A stretch of DNA of 6,263 bases, taken from assembly GCA_031256115.1 (NCBI GenBank), contig JAIRRF010000204.1, positions 1 through 6,263 on the forward strand. The letters run 5' to 3'. The notes beneath the pieces are model-generated. The model did not search any database. It worked only from the letters and a program-made list of their open reading frames with translations, and was not told the origin of the DNA. This stretch comes from Treponema sp. Lineage in GTDB: Bacteria; Spirochaetota; Spirochaetia; Treponematales; Breznakiellaceae. A program made the position numbers and the translations under genes. Each line of letters opens with the position of its first letter. The first letter of the stretch is position 1. This document shows, piece after piece, positions 1 through 4,667 of this stretch.

Positions 1-112
1 AAAAAAGGAAAATCGGAAACCAGTTATTCCGCCAGAGAAAGATTCCCATATCTGCCGCTTCCCAGCCGCTGCGCCGGCGGAAAACCACCGCAGGGGTAAA
101 TGATACTTTCAT
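1..112 (-). CDS. Start of a membrane-protein gene of the RDD/SpoIIM operon (partial, runs off left edge)
   Basis: An open frame starts with ATG at 112-110 and runs without a stop to the window edge, giving 37 visible codons that begin MKVSFTPAVVFRRRSGWEAA. The start overlaps the TGA of the SpoIIM-family gene in an ATGA, exactly as at the two upstream junctions, which is the main reason to accept it. The visible part has a basic stretch (RRR), a Trp-Glu-Ala-Ala-Asp-Met-Gly segment and then a hydrophobic run (WFPIFLF) that looks like the beginning of a transmembrane helix. From memory, the 'R-x-x-WEAxDxG' type of opening is seen in large membrane proteins encoded next to RDD and SpoIIM genes, often ahead of DUF4129 genes; that assignment is inference. 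There is no strong ribosome binding site (only GAAGAA upstream), so coupled translation is likely. The product cannot be named from this fragment. Confidence 0.75.
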   Translation of the reverse strand, partial: MKVSFTPAVVFRRRSGWEAADMGIFLWRNNWFPIFLF

Positions 113-1089
113 GTTCTGGTTCTTCCGGCAAAAACAAAATAAAGAGTAATCAAGACGATCATTGTCCCTCCGGCGGCAAAGCGGATGTTTTGAGGAATTT
201 CATGCCGGGAAGACCAAAATGCCTCGATAATTGCGGCAATAACCAGCATAAAGGCACTGCCGCTGATCAAAGGCAGGGCGGTCTTGCCCGCTTCCCTAAG
301 AGCGGCACCCCTGTTCTGCCCCCGGGTAACAAGGAGACTGTAACCCAGATGGAATCCTGCCAGGGCGGAAAGTATAATGGCGCTCAGTTCAAAGGCTGAA
401 TGACCAACAACAAAAGAAAAAAAAGTGCCGTAATACCCGCAGTTAATAATGTGTCCTGCCGCAACGCCGATAAAAACAGCATTTGCAGCAAGGATAAAAA
501 GGCTTCCTATTCCTGCCAATATCCCCCCCGCAAAGGTTATAAAAGCAATAGAGATATTATTGTAAATATAAAAACCAAACATATCCGCATCGGTACTAAT
601 CTTCCGGGGCCTTAGGTAGTAGAAACTTTCCGGGTTGTACATATCTTCCAGGTTTGCCGCTTCCCAGGGAGACATTATTTCGTAGACAAAACCGGGAAAG
701 CGGATTGAAACAAGAGCGAAAAAAATTGCCAGGCCAAAGAAAATCAAAAAGAAAACATAAAAACTTTTCCACTGGGCACGAACAGAGCGGGGGAATGTAC
801 GCCGGAAAAATTCCAAAAAAGCCCTAAGCGAAAAAGGTTTTATGCTGTAGAGGATCTGGTTTCCCTCCAGCGTTAAGCGGTTAAGCCGTTCTATAAGGGC
901 AGGATCAAAACCATTTGAACGGGCTGTATTCAGGTCTCCCAAAAGCTGACGGTATGCCTGCGGAAACCCAGCCGCTTTATTATATGGAAGACTCCGGGAA
1001 AAAAATCTCTTCCGGACATTCCCAGTCAATATCAGTTCCATTTCCTTCCAGTCATTTTCCCGTTTGGCAATGAAATTCCGTTGGGTCAT
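109..1089 (-). CDS. SpoIIM-family (DUF95) integral membrane protein
   Basis: This 326-residue protein belongs to the stage II sporulation protein M superfamily, which is widespread in non-sporulating bacteria and whose role there is unclear. A soluble, basic N-terminal part (residues 1-105) is followed by about five membrane segments (roughly 110-129, 180-206, 226-255, 270-290 and 303-321). The family hallmarks are visible: MFGFYIYNNISIAFITFAGG at 170-189, then GHSAFELSAIILSALAGFHLG at 229-249 with the conserved Glu, and IEAFW at 288-292. The frame could begin at 1119, but I chose the ATG at 1089. That start makes an ATGA overlap with the RDD gene, matching the other junctions, and has a purine-rich GGGGGA just upstream. 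Its own stop overlaps the next gene in the same way. The family is clear; the function is not, and no sporulation role should be inferred. Confidence 0.93.
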   Translation of the reverse strand: MTQRNFIAKRENDWKEMELILTGNVRKRFFSRSLPYNKAAGFPQAYRQLLGDLNTARSNGFDPALIERLNRLTLEGNQILYSIKPFSLRAFLEFFRRTFPRSVRAQWKSFYVFFLIFFGLAIFFALVSIRFPGFVYEIMSPWEAANLEDMYNPESFYYLRPRKISTDADMFGFYIYNNISIAFITFAGGILAGIGSLFILAANAVFIGVAAGHIINCGYYGTFFSFVVGHSAFELSAIILSALAGFHLGYSLLVTRGQNRGAALREAGKTALPLISGSAFMLVIAAIIEAFWSSRHEIPQNIRFAAGGTMIVLITLYFVFAGRTRT

Positions 1090-1829
1090 ATTTCCCCCGC
1101 AAAAGAACGGGCAATACAAAGAAGGTAATCTGATGGTCTGTGTAGTGTCCTCCTTGATGTAGTATTTTCGTGCCGTTGCAGGGAAACAGCCAGAGGACCG
1201 GCAATCTCGTCTGCCCTTGCGGGCCCCAAAAGCGGATAACGCCGGGCAAACATCAGGATCCCCTGTTTTTCCTCAAAAGAAAGAGCCCTGGGGGGCAGAA
1301 TCAGGGGCAGTTCAGAAAGCCATTCCATCTTGTGCGTCTGTTGGGGGATTTGCGATTGCCAGGTATAAATCACCAAAGTACCCGCCGCCCAGTCCCCGGG
1401 CCGGCGAAAAGCGCTGCTAATCACTGAAGAGAGAAAGGCAATCAAATACAATCCGATAAAGCCGTCCACAAAGCGAAGAAGGTTACGGATAAAAGAAGCT
1501 CCCCCATTTACCGGTGAACCATCGTTCAAAACAACCCGGATCCCCAGGATTCGTTTTCCCGGACTTTGACCATTAAAAAAAAGATCAAAAAATACATGGT
1601 AAAACCAGTCCAGGCCAAAACGGACCAGAAGAAAAATCCAAAAACCTCCGGCAGCGCCCATCACGAAAAAGTAAACAATGAAAAAAACAAAAAGAAGGAT
1701 CCACTGAAAGAGTGTATCAAGGCCGTAAGCGCAAAACCGGGCGCACAAACCGGCCGGATATAGAGTATATTCAATACCTTCGGGAGTCACTGCCAAAAAA
1801 ACAGTATCGTTTTTTACCGGCCCTGTCAT
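1086..1829 (-). CDS. RDD-family membrane protein with C-terminal cytoplasmic extension
   Basis: A 247-residue RDD-family protein. The defining residues are visible: an Arg at 31 and Asp at 38 in the first helix (ARFCAYGLDTL), the conserved loop GQSPGKRILGIRVV at 87-100, a second Arg/Asp pair around R115 and D122 (RNLLRFVDGF), and RRPGDWAAGTLVIY at 142-155. Membrane segments lie at about 36-58, 62-85 and 120-139. RDD proteins have been proposed as small transporters or membrane adaptors; no substrate can be read here. The last 90 residues or so are non-membrane and contain a stretch (FEEKQGILMFARRYPLLGPA) of the kind seen in RDD proteins from MoxR/DUF58-type operons. The start is fixed by an ATGA overlap with the upstream gene. 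No Shine-Dalgarno is visible (the preceding bases read TTTTTCCGG), so this gene probably depends on translational coupling. Confidence 0.94.
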   Translation of the reverse strand: MTGPVKNDTVFLAVTPEGIEYTLYPAGLCARFCAYGLDTLFQWILLFVFFIVYFFVMGAAGGFWIFLLVRFGLDWFYHVFFDLFFNGQSPGKRILGIRVVLNDGSPVNGGASFIRNLLRFVDGFIGLYLIAFLSSVISSAFRRPGDWAAGTLVIYTWQSQIPQQTHKMEWLSELPLILPPRALSFEEKQGILMFARRYPLLGPARADEIAGPLAVSLQRHENTTSRRTLHRPSDYLLCIARSFAGEI

Positions 1830-2338
1830 CCGGAAAAAGCGCCCGTAAGTGCTGCAACAGCAGTAATTATTCCAATTACCAGGGCCAGGGCAAAGAAACT
1901 AAGACTAATAATTATAATAACCCCAATAAACGTCCAGAGCGATTTATTGTTTTTAAAAGCTTCTTCCAAATCTGTACTGTTACCTGAATAAAGATAATTT
2001 TGTATTTTTCTTCCAAAACGAAATATAAAAAGGATTGGAAAAAAATAAAGAGCCAAAAAGGGAATATAGATAATAACCAACCCCGGAGTAAAAATTTTTA
2101 GGGGTGCAAATTCCTCAGTGTCCGGCAGGGCCTGGCTTAAACCAAAAAACAAAGAAATCAAGGAAAGCAAAATAATACCAAGACTAATAAAACCTATAAT
2201 ACCCGTAAGACGCAGCCAGGGAGAAGCTCCTTTCAGGTAGTAAAGCATATTTTCAGTTAATATCGGACCGGCACCGGAATTAACATGAGCTATTTCAGCC
2301 TGGGGACTTTCATAGGGATTATTAACATTATCCGGCAT
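1826..2338 (-). CDS. DUF5362-type small membrane protein, first gene of the RDD/SpoIIM operon
   Basis: This 170-residue protein starts with a polar tail carrying the NPYESPQAE motif (residues 7-15). Three or four hydrophobic segments follow at about 43-66, 83-107 and 134-164. Between them is an amphipathic stretch with FGRKIQNYLYSGNSTDLEEAFKNNKSLW (about 108-135); this arrangement (a 'P-W' entry before helix 1, then Leu-Glu-x-Ala and Lys-Ser-x-Trp before the last helix) matches my recollection of the DUF5362 family. Function is unknown. The ATG at 2338 has a ribosome binding site AAAAAGG (2351-2345), six bases away, and is the only gene of this operon visible here with a free-standing one, consistent with being promoter-proximal. 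Its stop overlaps the RDD start by four bases. The family call is moderately sure; the gene itself is certain. Confidence 0.85.
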   Translation of the reverse strand: MPDNVNNPYESPQAEIAHVNSGAGPILTENMLYYLKGASPWLRLTGIIGFISLGIILLSLISLFFGLSQALPDTEEFAPLKIFTPGLVIIYIPFLALYFFPILFIFRFGRKIQNYLYSGNSTDLEEAFKNNKSLWTFIGVIIIISLSFFALALVIGIITAVAALTGAFSG

Positions 2339-2344
2339 TGTGTA

Positions 2345-2351
2345 CCTTTTT
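2345..2351 (-). promoter_or_regulatory. Ribosome binding site of the DUF5362-type gene
   Basis: AAAAAGG on the minus strand lies six bases before the ATG at 2338. It supports that start and marks the entry point for ribosomes into the overlapping gene chain. Confidence 0.6.
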
Positions 2352-2359
2352 AATAATTT

Positions 2360-2365
2360 ATCATA
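2360..2365 (-). promoter_or_regulatory. Possible -10 box for the membrane-protein operon
   Basis: TATGAT (5 of 6 matches to TATAAT) lies 22 bases upstream of the DUF5362-type ATG on the minus strand, in an AT-rich stretch. No good -35 is found at 16-18 bases (the hexamers there read TATGCT or similar), and there is no extended -10 TG. If real, it would be weak or activator-dependent, or the true promoter lies elsewhere between 2370 and 2479. Confidence 0.3.
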
Positions 2366-2387
2366 TGACGTTATTCATTACCAGCAT

Positions 2388-2409
2388 ATGCCGCACAGAT
2401 GTCCGGCAT
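2388..2409. promoter_or_regulatory. Inverted repeat between divergent promoters, possible operator
   Basis: ATGCCG (2388-2393) and CGGCAT (2404-2409) form a perfect 6-bp inverted repeat with a 10-bp spacer, so half-site centres are 16 bp apart. It lies upstream of the -35 box of the hydrolase promoter and upstream of the candidate minus-strand -10. Its left arm runs into an 8-bp palindrome GCATATGC (2384-2391). The position suits a dimeric regulator acting in either direction, but a repeat this short could be chance. Confidence 0.25.
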
Positions 2410-2426
2410 GCTAAGTATTCGTCTTA

Positions 2427-2455
2427 TTGACACCTCGTACGGATTGATCTATATT
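2427..2455 (+). promoter_or_regulatory. Near-consensus sigma70 promoter of the MBL hydrolase gene
   Basis: TTGACA at 2427-2432 (6 of 6) and TATATT at 2450-2455 (5 of 6) are separated by exactly 17 bases. Transcription would start near 2461-2463, leaving a leader of about 18 bases that consists of little more than the ribosome binding site. This looks like a strong housekeeping promoter. Confidence 0.8.
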
Positions 2456-2465
2456 CTATCGTACT

Positions 2466-2473
2466 GAAGGAAG
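2466..2473 (+). promoter_or_regulatory. Ribosome binding site of the MBL hydrolase gene
   Basis: GAAGGAAG contains AAGGA eight bases before the ATG at 2480. It is a good Shine-Dalgarno that fixes the start and agrees with the promoter just upstream. Confidence 0.8.
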
Positions 2474-2479
2474 AAAAAC

Positions 2480-3385
2480 ATGAAAGGAAAAATATTTGCC
2501 GGATTGCTTTTAGGTACCATGGCTGTTGGAATTACTACCCAGGAAAGGGAGGGGATTTATTCATACAAAGTGGGGCAATTCGAAGTTTTTATGCTCGTAG
2601 AAGGCCAGCGCCAGGGATCTGCCGGAATTCTTGTAGGTGCAGACGAAGCCTTGCTAAAACGATATATCCCGGCAGAAGGTTTTTTTCATACAGCTAATGC
2701 TTTTCTGATTAAAGTCCCGGGATCCTCCGGATCCCCGGGATCCTCCGGATCCCTTGGAAGGAACATTCTTGTGGATGCGGGAACAGGAGCCGGCGGAGTA
2801 TTGTTGGAAAAAATAAAAAAGCTGCGAGTAGAGCCGGATCAGGTAGATGCGGTGCTCATTACCCACCTTCATGGGGACCACTTTGGCGGACTCCATAAAG
2901 ACGGCCAGGCTAATTTTCCAAAAGCAAAAATCTACCTGTCTTCCCGGGAACTGGAATACTTTACCAAGACCAATATAAACCAGGGAGCAGTGGCGGCCCT
3001 TGCCCCTTACAGCACAAGGATAGAAACATTTAACCCTGCCGAACTGGGCGGTAGGCTTACAGAGCTTCTTCCGGGGATTACCCCCATTGCCGCTTACGGA
3101 CACACTCCGGGACATACGGTTTTTTTGGTAGAAAACAGCGGGGCAAAACTAATAATCTGGGGTGATCTTATGCATATAGCTCTGGTACAATTTCCCGTTC
3201 CGGAAATTTCCGCCACCTATGATATGGATGCCGGGGCCTCCGCAGTGATGCGTAGACAATTTATGGACTATGCGGCAAAAAACAAAATTCCCGTAGGGGG
3301 AATGCATATTGTTTACCCGGGACTTGGAACAGTGGAAATTGACGGCGAAGGTTTTCGTTTTGTGCCGAAAAACAAGCTTTTCTAG
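2480..3385 (+). CDS. Metallo-beta-lactamase-fold hydrolase, methyl parathion hydrolase-like
   Basis: A 301-residue dinuclear metal hydrolase of the MBL superfamily. The metal ligands are all visible: H129, H131, D133 and H134 in THLHGDH, H208 in GHTPGH, the bridging D229 in IIWGDL, and H276 in GGMHIVYPG. The C-terminal third (GDL-x6-QF...YPGLG...GEGFRFVP) resembles methyl parathion hydrolase and related organophosphate/lactone hydrolases rather than glyoxalase II or true beta-lactamases; this comparison is from memory. The real substrate is unknown. Residues 1-20 (MKGKIFAGLLLGTMAVGITT) look like a signal peptide, although no clean A-x-A cleavage site is seen, so an extracytoplasmic location is likely but not proven. 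Residues 80-91 (PGSSGSPGSSGS) come from a tandem DNA repeat and look like an insertion in the loop before the RNILVDAG strand. The gene stands alone behind its own strong promoter. Confidence 0.93.
   Translation: MKGKIFAGLLLGTMAVGITTQEREGIYSYKVGQFEVFMLVEGQRQGSAGILVGADEALLKRYIPAEGFFHTANAFLIKVPGSSGSPGSSGSLGRNILVDAGTGAGGVLLEKIKKLRVEPDQVDAVLITHLHGDHFGGLHKDGQANFPKAKIYLSSRELEYFTKTNINQGAVAALAPYSTRIETFNPAELGGRLTELLPGITPIAAYGHTPGHTVFLVENSGAKLIIWGDLMHIALVQFPVPEISATYDMDAGASAVMRRQFMDYAAKNKIPVGGMHIVYPGLGTVEIDGEGFRFVPKNKLF
2717..2752 (+). repeat. 36-bp tandem repeat inside the hydrolase gene
   Basis: Four 9-mers follow each other: CCGGGATCC, TCCGGATCC, CCGGGATCC, TCCGGATCC. This is two exact copies of an 18-bp unit, each holding two GGATCC sites spaced 9 bp apart. 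It stays in frame and encodes Pro-Gly-Ser/Ser-Gly-Ser twice. The following codons (Leu-Gly) look like a decayed further unit. The stretch is strongly self-complementary and much more GC-rich than its surroundings, so it is a likely slippage site. Confidence 0.9.
3382..3385. other. Convergent stop codons sharing CTAG
   Basis: The palindrome CTAG supplies TAG for the hydrolase (3383-3385, plus) and TAG for the SDR gene (3384-3382, minus). The two genes overlap tail to tail by four bases. I see no stem-loop with a T-run on either side, so each transcript must terminate inside the other gene or by a factor-dependent route. Confidence 0.9.
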
Positions 3386-4650
3386 TGTAACATCACCTGG
3401 CCGCCGGTAACGGGAACTGCCTGGCCTGTTTCATATTCCTGTTCCACTATATAGTAAATAGCCCGCATTATATCCGGGCCTTCACAGCCGCGCTTCATGG
3501 GAATTTTCGATTCATAATATGCCTTAGCATCCGCAATGGTTCGTACACCGGCAATCCTGCCTTCCCGAAGTAAATGTGCAAAGATACCATTTTCCGGATC
3601 TGACCACAAGGATCCGGAGAAAAAATCTCCCGGGCAAACGGAGTTGACTTTAATGTTGTACTCCATTAATTCAAGGGCAAAACTGGCCGTAAGCCCCATG
3701 CCGCCAAATTTGCTCCCCGCATAGGAACTGTAATTAGCAGACCCTTCAAGGCCAAATTTAGAATTGATTTGAATAATATCTGTTTTCCACTGCGGAGCCC
3801 CCAGGTGCTGAAGCTGAAGAAGACGGCTTGCATATTTGGCAGTTAAGAAGTATCCAACATAGTTTACCCTTGTGGTAAAGCGGAAAGATTCCAGTTCCTG
3901 CTTCATCATACTGCCTGTCTGGAATTCTTCGGCACTGCAAATGCAGATATCCAATCCTCCCGTTTCTGCCGCAACGGCGGCAAAAAGCGCCTTAACAGAT
4001 TCCTCGTTGGTTACATCAACCTGAACAGCTATAGCCGTTGTTTTTCCCTGGCGAAGGTTAATATTACTTGCCAATTCTTCCACTTCGCCTATTTCGGAAT
4101 CGGCAATGAATACAAAAGCTCCCGAGGCGGCCAGGCTGGTACAGATTTGTCCGCCAAAACCTTTGACACCGCCTAAAACCACCGCCACCCGGTCTTTTAC
4201 CACATAAGATCTTTCTGCAGCAGCAAGGCCCGGTACTATTATTTCCGTATCCACCGCCAGGGGAATGATCTCTTCAAGAACTGAATCATCCCCATTGTCC
4301 CGGCGCCGGCGGGCAGAGTCGATATCCCGGTCAATCCAAAAGATTCCCAAAGTATTTTCCCCGCGTTTTAGAACTATGGAAGATGGTTGTTTTTTTACTG
4401 TATTGGTACGATCAGATCCGGAAGGGGATATTTCAAATTCCCAGGCCGCAAAAGCTTCGCTTAGGGCTTTAGCGGCGGCTTCTTCGTTAAACGTTTCATT
4501 TTCTCCGTTATTAGCGTCATAAGCCGATTCCAGGTCTATGGAAAGGGCATTCTTTGGCGTAACAGAACCGGATCCGGCAAGAACAATACGAGAAGCATGT
4601 ACAGCATTAATGTACAGGCCCCTTACCAAAGGGGCAAAAACAGAAATCAT
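3382..4650 (-). CDS. SDR-family oxidoreductase, sorbitol-6-phosphate 2-dehydrogenase-like, with N-terminal extension
   Basis: A 422-residue protein whose last 270 residues or so form a classical short-chain dehydrogenase. The nucleotide-binding glycine motif is GGVKGFG (160-166), and an acidic VDVT lies at 211-214. The catalytic set is N263, S297 (INSK), Y310 and K314 (YAGSK). The usual NNAG is replaced by CSAE. The C-terminal part (NSVCPGDFFSGSLW, then IPMKRGCE and TGQAVPVTGGQVM) resembles sorbitol-6-phosphate 2-dehydrogenase (SrlD-like), so an NAD(P)-dependent polyol or sugar-phosphate dehydrogenase is likely; the substrate is not established. Typical family members are 250-270 residues. 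The first 150 residues or so are an unrecognised domain rich in Ala, Glu and Ser, with a charged RDIDSARRRRDNGDD patch (108-122). The ATG has GGAG five bases upstream, and the gene lies 17 bases after the cyclase stop, suggesting one transcript. Confidence 0.9.
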   Translation of the reverse strand: MISVFAPLVRGLYINAVHASRIVLAGSGSVTPKNALSIDLESAYDANNGENETFNEEAAAKALSEAFAAWEFEISPSGSDRTNTVKKQPSSIVLKRGENTLGIFWIDRDIDSARRRRDNGDDSVLEEIIPLAVDTEIIVPGLAAAERSYVVKDRVAVVLGGVKGFGGQICTSLAASGAFVFIADSEIGEVEELASNINLRQGKTTAIAVQVDVTNEESVKALFAAVAAETGGLDICICSAEEFQTGSMMKQELESFRFTTRVNYVGYFLTAKYASRLLQLQHLGAPQWKTDIIQINSKFGLEGSANYSSYAGSKFGGMGLTASFALELMEYNIKVNSVCPGDFFSGSLWSDPENGIFAHLLREGRIAGVRTIADAKAYYESKIPMKRGCEGPDIMRAIYYIVEQEYETGQAVPVTGGQVMLH

Positions 4651-4655
4651 GGCAA

Positions 4656-4659
4656 CTCC
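4656..4659 (-). promoter_or_regulatory. Ribosome binding site of the SDR gene
   Basis: GGAG on the minus strand sits five bases before the ATG at 4650, inside the 17-base gap after the cyclase stop. It supports the long start that includes the N-terminal extension. Confidence 0.55.
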
Positions 4660-4667
4660 ATTAATAA

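Noticed and set aside
100..615. Plus-strand frames of 99 and 71 codons opposite the SpoIIM-family gene
   Set aside because: They are Lys/Asn/Gln-rich shadow translations of a membrane-protein gene on the other strand, with no domain or start signal.
109..1089. SpoIIM homologue as evidence of sporulation
   Set aside because: The superfamily is common in non-sporulating bacteria next to RDD genes, and no other sporulation gene is present.
1090..1119. Upstream ATG at 1119 as the start of the SpoIIM-family gene
   Set aside because: It would add ten residues (MYCPFFCGGN) and lengthen the overlap with the RDD gene to 34 bases. The ATG at 1089 gives the same ATGA overlap as the other junctions and has a purine-rich stretch just before it.
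2717..2752. GC-rich repeat as a CRISPR fragment, attachment site or transcription terminator
   Set aside because: There are no spacers, no T-run, and the units are head-to-tail and in frame within an intact coding region. A coding tandem repeat explains it better.
2654..3115. 153-codon minus-strand frame opposite the hydrolase
   Set aside because: It is antisense to a well-supported enzyme with all catalytic motifs. It has a cysteine-rich composition with no recognisable domain and no ribosome binding site of note.
4647..4661. Four-codon mini-frame (ATG GAG TTG CCA TGA) overlapping the SDR start
   Set aside because: It is too short to judge. Its ATG overlaps the SDR ribosome binding site, so it is probably a by-product of that sequence, though a coupling role cannot be excluded.
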